A DNA stretch of 64,000 bases from Pseudomonadota bacterium. GTDB lineage: Bacteria; Pseudomonadota; Gammaproteobacteria; Xanthomonadales; SZUA-38. A program made the position numbers and the translations under genes. The notes under the pieces were generated by a model that worked only from the letters and a program-made list of their open reading frames with translations, did not search any database and was not told the DNA's origin. Shown here in pieces: positions 54,372-62,453 of this stretch (position 1 is its first letter; every line of letters begins with the position of its first letter). The stretch is from NCBI GenBank assembly GCA_039033415.1, contig JBCCCR010000008.1:62001-126000 (forward strand), read 5' to 3'.

Positions 54372-55166
54372 GTGGAACAAGGCGGCCGAATTCTCATCGT
54401 CGACAGCTCGAAAGTGACGCGACGGTTGATAGAAAAAACCGTGGCGCAGGCGCTGCCGGATGCGCAGATTGTGGCCTGCGACAGCGCCGCCACAGCGCTC
54501 GAAGAGTTTGCCGGCGGCAGCGTCGACCTGGTGAGCACGGCCATTTCCCTGCCGGACATGAACGGTATGGATCTCGCCGCTGAGCTTCGCGGCCGCAGCG
54601 ATCAGCGCTTTATGCCTATCATCCTGGTCTCCGGCGACGTCAATGACCGGCTACAGAACCGCGATATCACCGAACACGTGACGGACTACTTCGACAAGTC
54701 TGATGGGTTTAAGGCCCTCGGGGCTTTCATCCAGGGTTACGTCAAGCCCGATACCTCGGTTACCGGCCATATCCTCTACGTCGAAGATAGCCGGGTTGTG
54801 GCGGTTGCTACCCGCCGCATCATGGAAGCGGCGGGTTTCAGCGTTCAGCATCTGGTGACTGTCGAGGAAGCCCTCGAGATCCTGGAGGGTAATCTCGCTT
54901 CGCTCGGCGGTCCGGCGATCGATGTGGTGCTCACCGATGTCTACCTGAAAGGCGGACTGACCGGCATGGATCTGGTGCAAAAGATTCGCGGTCCGCTCGA
55001 CCTTGGTCGAAGCCGGCTGCCGATCATTGTCATGACCGGAGATGACAACAAGGACAAGCAGGCCGCCCTGCTGCGCGGCGGCGCCAACGATCTGGTGGCC
55101 AAACCCATCGACGAAGATTTGCTGGTCAACAAGCTGCGGTTCCAGCTGCAGCTTGCGCAGGGTTGA
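54372..55166 (+). CDS. Double receiver-domain protein, first receiver degenerate
   Basis: A 264-residue cytoplasmic protein made of two response-regulator receiver domains and nothing else. GTG 54372 follows AAGGAA at 7-13 nt. The second domain is complete: E138/D139, phospho-acceptor D189 (VVLTDVYLKGG), T222 and K244 (VAKPID). The first has D11 (ILIVDSS) and K109 but Ala57 where the phospho-acceptor Asp should be (VDLVSTAISLPDMNG, codon GCC). It resembles the REC-REC part of PleD-like proteins without the GGDEF end. No kinase is adjacent; ung begins 16 nt downstream. Confidence 0.85.
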   Translation: MEQGGRILIVDSSKVTRRLIEKTVAQALPDAQIVACDSAATALEEFAGGSVDLVSTAISLPDMNGMDLAAELRGRSDQRFMPIILVSGDVNDRLQNRDITEHVTDYFDKSDGFKALGAFIQGYVKPDTSVTGHILYVEDSRVVAVATRRIMEAAGFSVQHLVTVEEALEILEGNLASLGGPAIDVVLTDVYLKGGLTGMDLVQKIRGPLDLGRSRLPIIVMTGDDNKDKQAALLRGGANDLVAKPIDEDLLVNKLRFQLQLAQG

Positions 55167-55182
55167 GGGCGATACCGCTCGC

Positions 55183-55890
55183 GTGACAGAAGCCGACCAA
55201 AAAGCTGACACCACCATTATCAGCGACGCGTGGGACCCGATCCTCGCCAGCGAGTTTGACGCGCCTTACATGAAGGAACTCCGGGCGTTTCTGAAAGCGG
55301 AAAAGTTGGCCCGCAAAGTTCTCTACCCGCCGTCAGCCAAGGTCTTTGACGCGCTGCGCCTGACGGGTTTCGACGACGTTCGCGTGGTGATTTTAGGGCA
55401 GGATCCCTACCACGGCCCCGGCCAGGCCCACGGCCTGTCATTTTCTGTGCCGGCCGGCGTGCCGATCCCGCCATCACTCAAAAACATCCTGCAGGAGATC
55501 CATGACGATCTCGGCATCCCAGCGCCCGCTCACGGCAATCTGGTGCACTGGGCGATGCAGGGAGTGCTGCTGCTTAACGCGGTGCTGACGGTGGAGCAGG
55601 GCAATGCGGGAGCGCACCAGGGAAAAGGCTGGGAGACGTTTACCGATGCGGTGGTCAGCCGGCTGGATCAGTCCCGCAGCGGCCTGGTTTTTCTGCTATG
55701 GGGTAGTTACGCGCAGAAAAAGGGGCAGCTGATCAACCGAGACCGGCACCTGGTGCTCGAGTCTGCTCACCCGTCACCGCTGTCGGCTCACCGCGGGTTT
55801 CTCGGGTGTCGCCACTTCTCCCGGGCCAACGATTATCTCGCCTCGCAGGCGCTGCCGCCCATCGACTGGTCCCTGCCGCAGCTAGACTAG
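55183..55890 (+). CDS. ung: Uracil-DNA glycosylase
   Basis: A 235-residue family-1 UDG that removes uracil from DNA. It has the catalytic water-activating loop VVILGQDPYHGPGQAHGLSF, the LLLNAVLTVE strand and the Leu-intercalation loop HPSPLSAHRGF with catalytic His. The start is GTG 55183 (VTEADQKAD, 16 nt after the receiver gene); the frame is open from 55042 inside that gene. It converges on the kinase gene, with 23 bp between stops. Confidence 0.96.
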   Translation: MTEADQKADTTIISDAWDPILASEFDAPYMKELRAFLKAEKLARKVLYPPSAKVFDALRLTGFDDVRVVILGQDPYHGPGQAHGLSFSVPAGVPIPPSLKNILQEIHDDLGIPAPAHGNLVHWAMQGVLLLNAVLTVEQGNAGAHQGKGWETFTDAVVSRLDQSRSGLVFLLWGSYAQKKGQLINRDRHLVLESAHPSPLSAHRGFLGCRHFSRANDYLASQALPPIDWSLPQLD

Positions 55891-55913
55891 CCTTAGGGCT
55901 TGACCGATGGCTG

Positions 55914-57953
55914 CTAACGCTGGCTGTAGCTCACCAGCGCCGCGGCCACGTCGTCGACAATCGGGCCCACCTCTTCCTTGGCTTTTTCGTCAGCGTTCAG
56001 CGTGGTGAAGTCCACCTTGCGAGTCCAGCCGCGGCCGAGCGGCCGCCGATCCTTCAGCGAAATATTTCGGATCTTGACGTTGACCGAATACAGCGTGCTG
56101 AACTGGCCGTAATACTGCAGCTGCGTCTCGCCGATGTAGTCGATTTCCGCCAGCACCAGCACGTCGCCACCGTTGTCCTGGATCAGCCCCGAGAGGCCCG
56201 CCAGATCGACGCCCTGCTCGTTGGCGAACACGCCGATATCTGGGAAAAACGCTTCGTCCAGCACGTCGAGTTCCCGGTCCAGCAGCGCGTTTTCGAGCAG
56301 CTGCTCGACCGGGCCCGCCAGGGCTCGATCTCCGACGGCCACAACAACCATCCGCGGATCAGCCGCCGGCTGCGACACCGCGGGTGACACCGAAGCCACC
56401 TGCAGCGGCTCCGCTTTCGCGGGCGCCGGCTGAGCTGTCACCGGCGTGGTGACCTGCGCGACGGACTGCGGTTGATCCGCGACCTGGGCAGTGGTTGGCG
56501 CTGCCTTCTGTGTCTCAGGCTGGGTGGTGACGGCGGCCGTCAACGCAGCCGGTTCAGTGCTGGGGTCCGGGGTCGTCCCCGACACTTCGCCGCCAGTCTG
56601 CGTCGTGGCGTCGGCCATAGCAATCTTTTCAGATCCTGCATCGGAGGTAGTGGTTTCTGACTTCACTTCGGTATCGACCGCGTCGCTGTCCGCCGCTTCG
56701 CTGGAAGCTGCCAGCAGCGCCTGTTCGAGATCCTCGCCGCTGATGGTTTCGTCCGATTCGCCAGCGTCGTCCGCTACCGGGTCGATAGACTCGCCGTCAT
56801 CCAGGCTTTGTGCCTTGGCCATCACCGGCTCGTCGTTAGCGCCGTCGGAGAAAAGCTGATCTTGGAACACGAACGCTGCGCCACCGGCGATACCCACCAG
56901 CAGCAGCGCCGCAATGGCAGCCGGCAGCCAGCGTGGGCCGGAGCTGGTTGACGTCTCGGCCGGGACGGCCGCGGGCGCCTGAGGCGGCAGCTGGTTGCCA
57001 GGCCCGGACACCCGGGTGGCCTCGACCGATCCGGTGCCCAGCTCCGGGATGGATTCGAGCTGGCTCAGGGCCGTGGTTCTCGCCTGGTTAAACGCGTTGT
57101 TGGCCGCCCCCGGCCCTTCCACCGGCGGTGGCGCGGCGATGGGGTTACTGCCTTTTAGATCGGCGAGTAGCTCGCGGCAATCCGGATAGCGCTGATCCGG
57201 GTCTTTGGCGATCATCCGGGCCAGAATCTGGCAGGTCCGTTCGTCGACCTCGGCATTAACCGAACGCACGTCCGGGATCTCCGCCTTGACCACCTCCAGC
57301 ATCATGCCGAGCGGGCTGGCTTCGGTGAACGGAATGTCCCCCGTCAGCATCTCGTAGAGCACAATGCCCAGCGCGAAGATATCGGAGCGCTGATCCACCG
57401 GCTGCCCGACGCACACCTCCGGCGACAGGTAGCCCGGCGTACCGACAAATTCGCCGGTGTTGGTCAGGCGCTTGGATAGATCCTGCACCATGGCGATACC
57501 AAAGTCGGCGAGCTTGACGTTGCCGTTGCTGCCCAGCATGAGATTGCCTGGCTTGATATCGCGATGCACAACCCCGCGGTCGTGGGCCACCGACAGACCT
57601 TCAGCCGCCTGCTTGAGAATATCCAGGGCCTCGGCGATGGGCAGCCGCCCATCACGCTTCAAACGTTCGCTGAGCGACTCGCCCTCCACGTACTCCATCA
57701 CGAAGTAGGGCTGACCCTCGTCCTCGCCGATAAAGTAGATTTGAATAATGCGGGCATCGTTCAGCGCCGCCATCGATTTGGCCTCGCGCTTGAAACGTTC
57801 GACGACGCTTTCATCGGTCGCCAGCTGTTCCGACAAAACTTTGATGGCCACATGCCGATTCAGCGCTTCGTCGTGGGCTTTAAAGACCACGCCCATGCCG
57901 CCGCGACCGAGCTCCGACTCGACCTTATATTGCCCGAAAGATTCTTTACCCAT
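55914..57953 (-). CDS. Membrane Ser/Thr protein kinase with extracytoplasmic domain
   Basis: A 679-residue kinase. ATG 57953 (MGKESFGQYKVESELGRGGMGVVF) is chosen over an upstream start at 58007. The kinase domain (about 8-265) has the Gly-rich loop, VAIKVL Lys, HRDIKPGNLML, DFG and GTPGYLSPE, so it is predicted active. One membrane helix (about 340-362) leads to a Thr/Gln/Ala-rich region and a C-terminal domain (last 140 residues: DPRMVVVAVGDRALAGPVEQ, DVLVLAEIDYIGETQLQYYG) that resembles the CsgG-like or LPP20-type lipoprotein fold. No PASTA domains. Target proteins are unknown. Confidence 0.9.
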   Translation of the reverse strand: MGKESFGQYKVESELGRGGMGVVFKAHDEALNRHVAIKVLSEQLATDESVVERFKREAKSMAALNDARIIQIYFIGEDEGQPYFVMEYVEGESLSERLKRDGRLPIAEALDILKQAAEGLSVAHDRGVVHRDIKPGNLMLGSNGNVKLADFGIAMVQDLSKRLTNTGEFVGTPGYLSPEVCVGQPVDQRSDIFALGIVLYEMLTGDIPFTEASPLGMMLEVVKAEIPDVRSVNAEVDERTCQILARMIAKDPDQRYPDCRELLADLKGSNPIAAPPPVEGPGAANNAFNQARTTALSQLESIPELGTGSVEATRVSGPGNQLPPQAPAAVPAETSTSSGPRWLPAAIAALLLVGIAGGAAFVFQDQLFSDGANDEPVMAKAQSLDDGESIDPVADDAGESDETISGEDLEQALLAASSEAADSDAVDTEVKSETTTSDAGSEKIAMADATTQTGGEVSGTTPDPSTEPAALTAAVTTQPETQKAAPTTAQVADQPQSVAQVTTPVTAQPAPAKAEPLQVASVSPAVSQPAADPRMVVVAVGDRALAGPVEQLLENALLDRELDVLDEAFFPDIGVFANEQGVDLAGLSGLIQDNGGDVLVLAEIDYIGETQLQYYGQFSTLYSVNVKIRNISLKDRRPLGRGWTRKVDFTTLNADEKAKEEVGPIVDDVAAALVSYSQR

Positions 57954-58135
57954 CACCCGTTTCTCCTGCTGCTGCTGGCCCACCGCTAATGGCGGGCGAG
58001 ACAACATTCCCGAGCATAGTTTAGCAACGTGGGGCGGGCAAATCGTGCGATCGGCTCCGCAAAACGTGTAAGAAAAGCCCCCGTCGCCCCGCCGAGGTAA
58101 AATGACGGGTCAACCAACAAAGGCGACCCAGCTTC

Positions 58136-59233
58136 ATGGAACGACGAACATTTCTGCGCTCGAGCGGCGCTCTGGCGGCCGGCGCTGTGGCGGTCAGCGG
58201 TTGCGCTCAGACCGACTGCGGCCCGGGGGAAGCGGTCAGCGAACCTTCCCGCGAATGGAAGATGGTGACCTCCTGGCCACAGAATTTCCCGGGTCTGGGC
58301 AGCGGTGCGGCGGACCTGGCAGCGGCGATCACGGCCATGAGCGGCGGCCGGCTCAATGTCAAAGTGTACGGTGCCGGTGACCTCGTACCGGCGTTTGAGG
58401 TCTTCGACGCCGTCAGCGCCGGTACGGCGGAGATGGGCCACAGCGGCGCCTACTACTGGAAGGGCAAGTCGCAGGCTCTGCAGTTTTTCTCCGCCATCCC
58501 GTTCGGCTTGAACGGTCAGGCCATGAACGGCTGGCTCTACGAAGGCGGTGGCCTGGAGCTTTGGACCGAAATTTACGACGACTTCAACCTGGTCCCGTTT
58601 CCCGCCGGCAACTCAGGCGTTCAGATGGGCGGCTGGTTCAACAAGCCGATCGACACGGTCGAGGATCTCCAGGGTCTCAAGATGCGTATCCCGGGCCTGG
58701 GTGGCGAGGTCCTTCGGCGCGCCGGCGGCACGCCCGTCACGCTGCCGGGGGCCGAGATTTTCACCGCCCTGGAGGCCGGTACGATCGACGCCACCGAATG
58801 GGTGGGTCCGTACAACGATCGGGCGTTCGGCCTGTATCAGGCGGCCCGCTATTACTATTATCCCGGCTGGCACGAGCCCGGTACCACCCTTGAGTGCATG
58901 GTCAACAAGCAGGCGTTCAACGAGCTGCCGGCAGATCTGCAGGCGATCGTGCGCCACGCGTGTCGTTCGATCAACGACTCGATGGCGGCCGAGTTTACGG
59001 CCCAGAACGCCTACGCCTTGAGCGAAATCCGCAAGGATCCGTCGGTGGAGCTGCGGCCGTTTCCGGAACCGGTGCTGCAATACCTGCGGCAGCTTTCGCT
59101 TGACGTGGTTGAGGAGATCGCCGCCGCCGATCCGCAGTTCAAACGGGTGCTCGACTCGTATCTCGAATTCGGCGATCAGGTCAGGGGCTGGAACGAGATC
59201 TCCGAGCAGGCCTATGCGGGAGCGGGGCTGTGA
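58136..59233 (+). CDS. TRAP transporter solute-binding lipoprotein, Tat-exported (DctP/TakP-like)
   Basis: A 365-residue periplasmic binding protein of the TRAP DctP family. The N-terminus has RRTFLRSSGA (residues 3-12) and a lipobox VSGC (C23), so it is both Tat-directed and lipidated. The mature part carries WKMVTSWPQNFPGLGSGA, RIPGLGGEVLRRAGGTPVTL and DATEWVGPYNDRAFGLYQAA, closest in style to keto-acid binding TakP. DctQ/DctM membrane subunits are absent nearby. It overlaps the next gene by 4 nt and starts a six-gene operon. Confidence 0.9.
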   Translation: MERRTFLRSSGALAAGAVAVSGCAQTDCGPGEAVSEPSREWKMVTSWPQNFPGLGSGAADLAAAITAMSGGRLNVKVYGAGDLVPAFEVFDAVSAGTAEMGHSGAYYWKGKSQALQFFSAIPFGLNGQAMNGWLYEGGGLELWTEIYDDFNLVPFPAGNSGVQMGGWFNKPIDTVEDLQGLKMRIPGLGGEVLRRAGGTPVTLPGAEIFTALEAGTIDATEWVGPYNDRAFGLYQAARYYYYPGWHEPGTTLECMVNKQAFNELPADLQAIVRHACRSINDSMAAEFTAQNAYALSEIRKDPSVELRPFPEPVLQYLRQLSLDVVEEIAAADPQFKRVLDSYLEFGDQVRGWNEISEQAYAGAGL

Positions 59234-59667
59234 GTTCGGTTGACGCCATATGGCATCACTCGGTTCAGGCTGGAGATATCGAGGGGGTCTGTAAGGGGGG
59301 CATGCCGGGCAATCTGGAGATCCGAATCGACGAGCTTGCCCCAGGCTTTATGCGCGGCTCGATGCCGGTCAATGAAAAGACACACCAGCCTTACGGCCTG
59401 CTTCACGGCGGCGCCTCCTGCGTGCTGGCGGAAACGCTTGGCTCCATCGCCGCCGCGCTGGTGGTCGATCAGGAGCGGTGGATCGTGCTCGGCCAGGAGA
59501 TCAACGCCAACCACCTGCGAGGCGTCCGCGACGGTCGGGTTCACGGCGTGGCCACACCCGAACACATCGGGAGCCGGTCGCAGGTCTGGTCGATCCGGAT
59601 CCACGATGATCAGCAACGGCCGGTTTGCGTCTCCCGCCTGACGGTGGCTGTCGTCGAAAAGCGGTGA
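59230..59667 (+). CDS. Hotdog-fold thioesterase (PaaI/YdiI-like)
   Basis: A 145-residue acyl-CoA thioesterase of the hotdog fold. The block YGLLHGGASCVLAETLGSIAA carries the H-G-G and catalytic Glu/Asp of the PaaI/DHNA-CoA hydrolase group. Size and pattern are normal for YdiI-like enzymes. The start is a GTG at 59230, overlapping the TRAP gene by 4 nt, and the stop overlaps srkA. The substrate is unknown, and a menaquinone role has no support in the window. Confidence 0.88.
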   Translation: MSSVDAIWHHSVQAGDIEGVCKGGMPGNLEIRIDELAPGFMRGSMPVNEKTHQPYGLLHGGASCVLAETLGSIAAALVVDQERWIVLGQEINANHLRGVRDGRVHGVATPEHIGSRSQVWSIRIHDDQQRPVCVSRLTVAVVEKR

Positions 59668-60638
59668 GCGATGACGCGCCTTATGCTGGTCTGGGCCCGG
59701 AGCAGGTGTTGGACGCGGTGGCCAGCGTCAACCTGCCCGTAGACGGCCGTCTGCTGGCACTGAACAGCTTCGAAAACCGCGTCTATCAGGTGGGCGTGGA
59801 GGACGCGGATCCGGTGGTGGCCAAGTTCTACCGACCTGGCCGCTGGACCAATGAAGCAATCGAGGAAGAGCACGGCTTCTCAGCCTATCTGGCTGAGCTG
59901 GACCTGCCCGTTGTCGCGCCGCTCGGTTTTGATGGCCAAACGCTGCTCACATGGCAGGACTACCGTTTTGCGCTTTTTCGCCGCCAGGGTGGCCGCGAGC
60001 CGCTGCTGGAAAGCGAAGAAAACCTCGAATGGATGGGTCGCTTCCTGGGTCGGCTGCACGCCGCCGCTGCGGATCGCCCGTTTCAACACCGTCAGCGGCT
60101 GCTCGACCTTGAGCGAACGGAAAGCGCCGTCGCCTTTGTCCAGGCCTGCCCTCAGCTGCCGATGGAGGCTGCGGGCCGCTACCGCGATGCCACCACCGCA
60201 CTGCTGAGTGCCCTGGCCGAGCGAGTGGGCGCCGGCCGCTGGGCGGAACAGTCGATTCACGGCGACTGTCATCGCGGAAACGTCCTGTGGACCGATCGAG
60301 GCCCCCACCTGGTGGATCTCGACGACTGCCAGACCGGCCCGGTGGTACACGATTTCTGGATGCTGCTCGACAGCGACCTTGTGCAGCGCCAGCGCCAGCT
60401 GGACAGCCTGCTCGAAGGGTACGAGCAGTTCGCTGAGTTTCCCTGGACGCAGCTTCAGCTGGTTGAGGCGCTTCGGTCCCAGCGCATGGTAGAGTACGCC
60501 GCCTGGATTGCCCGGCGCTGGGAAGACCCGGCATTTCCGCGGCTGTTTCCCTGGTTCGCCGAAGGACGCTACTGGGATGAGCATATCCAGGCGCTGAACG
60601 AACAGACGATGCTGCTGCAGGCAGGCAGACACCAATGA
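59664..60638 (+). CDS. srkA: Stress response kinase SrkA (YihE/RdoA)
   Basis: A 324-residue protein of the choline-kinase-like SrkA family, which phosphorylates proteins after envelope stress. LLALNSFENRVYQVGVED starts the N-lobe, SIHGDCHRGNVLW holds the catalytic Asp loop and LVDLDDCQTGPVVHDFWMLL the metal-binding Asp. GTG 59664 overlaps the thioesterase stop (GTGA); the longer frame from 59625 has no family features. In E. coli srkA precedes dsbA, but here it precedes an acyltransferase. Confidence 0.93.
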   Translation: MSDDAPYAGLGPEQVLDAVASVNLPVDGRLLALNSFENRVYQVGVEDADPVVAKFYRPGRWTNEAIEEEHGFSAYLAELDLPVVAPLGFDGQTLLTWQDYRFALFRRQGGREPLLESEENLEWMGRFLGRLHAAAADRPFQHRQRLLDLERTESAVAFVQACPQLPMEAAGRYRDATTALLSALAERVGAGRWAEQSIHGDCHRGNVLWTDRGPHLVDLDDCQTGPVVHDFWMLLDSDLVQRQRQLDSLLEGYEQFAEFPWTQLQLVEALRSQRMVEYAAWIARRWEDPAFPRLFPWFAEGRYWDEHIQALNEQTMLLQAGRHQ

Positions 60639-61441
60639 CCAATCCGCAGGAAAACTCCGCCGCTCCTCGCGCCCCCAGCGATCCCTGGGGCATGCTGCGC
60701 ATGGCCGGCCGCTTGCCGCTGCTGGCGCTGCATGCGCTGGTTAGCCTGCCGGTGACGCTCGCGGTGGTTTCCCAGGGCTACAACAAAGAAGGTGCGCGCC
60801 GGCGGTGGGCCGAAGGCTGGATGGCCTGGTGGTCGGGCACCATGCTCCGAATCTTTGGGTTTCGGATCGAGGTCCGCGGCGAGCCCGCCGCGGAGCCGGT
60901 GTTCATCCTGGCCAACCACATGTCCTGGGCGGACATCGAGCTCATTCACAGTCAGCTGGCCGCGGGTTTTGTCGCCAAGGCGGAGATCGCTCGCTGGCCG
61001 CTCATCGGCTTTATGGCCAAAGTTGGCGGCACCGTGTTTCATCAGCGCGGCCATAGTGGCTCCCAGGCTCAGGTCACCGGGGCGCTGGCCGACCGGCTGC
61101 GAAGCGGACGCTCGGTGGCGATCTTCCCAGAGGGCCGGACGGGCCCGGGTCGACCCGTCCTGCCGTTCCACGGCCGCATGCTGCAGGCGGCGGTAGAGAC
61201 CGACACGCCGATCCAGCCGGTGGCCATCACCTTTTTGCGGGACGGACGTTTTACGCCCGAGATAGCGTTCGGCGCCAATGAAAGCTTCGGCGCGTCGCTG
61301 GTTCGGCTGCTGCGGCAGCGAACGACGGTGGCGCGGATTCACTTTCTGGATACCCGGGCGCCCGATCTCGGGCGCAGCGAGCTGGCGCGCTGGGCGCGCT
61401 CGAAGGTGGCCCAGGTGGTGGAACATGACGACCCACTTTAA
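60635..61441 (+). CDS. Lysophospholipid acyltransferase family protein
   Basis: A 268-residue PlsC-like acyltransferase with an N-terminal membrane helix (about 25-47). The catalytic block NHMSWADIELIHSQL (H-x4-D) is followed by FPEGRTGPGRPVLPFHGRM. It is more distant from plsC at 16865 (canonical HxxxxD here, Glu there). It may act on lysophosphatidic acid or other acyl acceptors. It overlaps srkA by 4 nt and the yheT start by 17 nt. Confidence 0.88.
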   Translation: MTNPQENSAAPRAPSDPWGMLRMAGRLPLLALHALVSLPVTLAVVSQGYNKEGARRRWAEGWMAWWSGTMLRIFGFRIEVRGEPAAEPVFILANHMSWADIELIHSQLAAGFVAKAEIARWPLIGFMAKVGGTVFHQRGHSGSQAQVTGALADRLRSGRSVAIFPEGRTGPGRPVLPFHGRMLQAAVETDTPIQPVAITFLRDGRFTPEIAFGANESFGASLVRLLRQRTTVARIHFLDTRAPDLGRSELARWARSKVAQVVEHDDPL

Positions 61442-62453
61442 GCCGGCCCCGGGGCTGGCCAATCCCCACCTTCAGTCCATCATGGCAAGCTCGGCGCTGC
61501 GGCGGTTTCGCATGAGCCGGCCGATGCGGACGCTACGCGAGATCAGCGAGCCGCACATCCTGACCACGGCCAGCGGCGTTCGCCTGGCTGGCCTTCATAC
61601 CCCGGCGTCGGTCGACCGGCCGCGCGGGCTGGTGATGTTGTTTCATGGCTGGGAAGGCAGCGCGGAGTCCACCTATCTGGTGGAGACCGCGTTTTCGCTG
61701 TGGCGAGCTGGCTACAGCGTGTTCCGCTTGAACTTCCGGGATCATGGCGACACGCACCATCTCAATCCGGGCATCTTTCACTCCTGCCGTATCGACGAGG
61801 TGGTCGAGGCGTGTCAGGAGATTCAGCAGCTCAGCCCGGTCAGGCCGCTGCTGCTGGCCGGATATTCGCTGGGCGGCAACTTTGCGTTGCGGGTTGCGCT
61901 GCGGGCGCCCGATGCCGGGATCGATCTGTCGCACGTGGTGGCGGTCAGCCCGCTGATCAGCCCGGCCAACGGTCTGCGGGCCATCGAGCAGGCGCCGTGG
62001 TTCTACAACCACTACTTCATGCGCAAATGGCGGCGTTCGCTGCGTCGCAAGCAGAGTCTTTTTCCCCACCACGGCATCGACGACGACCTGCTGAGCGGGG
62101 ATATGTACGAACTTACTGACCGGCTCGTCAGCCGATATACCGATTATGAGGGGGCGCCTCCATACTTCGAAGGCTACTCGATCGCCGGCACCAGGCTGGC
62201 GAGGCTCCAGGTACCGGCCACGCTGCTGACGGCCGAGGATGACCCGGTCATTCCGGTAGAAGATTTTGATCACCTCAGCCTGCCTTCCCATACTGATATC
62301 ATGCGCTACCCCCACGGGGGCCACTGCGGATTTATTCACTCGTGGCGGCTGGAGAGCTGGGCCGTGAAATTTCTCGTACAGCGATTCAATAACGTGATCG
62401 GCGACAGCGCGATTGTTGTCCCGGACCACGTCAGGACACACACCGAATCATGA
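61425..62453 (+). CDS. yheT: Alpha/beta hydrolase YheT-like
   Basis: A 342-residue serine hydrolase of the YheT/ABHD1-3 (hydrolase-4) group. The N-terminus has FKPAPGLANPHLQSIMAS, typical of YheT. The catalytic triad is expected at GYSLGGNF (nucleophile Ser), DDPVIP (Asp) and HGGHCGF (His). HGWEGSAEST is the oxyanion block. ATG 61425 lies inside the acyltransferase gene (17-nt overlap), and the frame upstream is not coding. Its stop overlaps the next ATG. The substrate is unknown, possibly lipid esters given the neighbours. Confidence 0.92.
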   Translation: MTTHFKPAPGLANPHLQSIMASSALRRFRMSRPMRTLREISEPHILTTASGVRLAGLHTPASVDRPRGLVMLFHGWEGSAESTYLVETAFSLWRAGYSVFRLNFRDHGDTHHLNPGIFHSCRIDEVVEACQEIQQLSPVRPLLLAGYSLGGNFALRVALRAPDAGIDLSHVVAVSPLISPANGLRAIEQAPWFYNHYFMRKWRRSLRRKQSLFPHHGIDDDLLSGDMYELTDRLVSRYTDYEGAPPYFEGYSIAGTRLARLQVPATLLTAEDDPVIPVEDFDHLSLPSHTDIMRYPHGGHCGFIHSWRLESWAVKFLVQRFNNVIGDSAIVVPDHVRTHTES

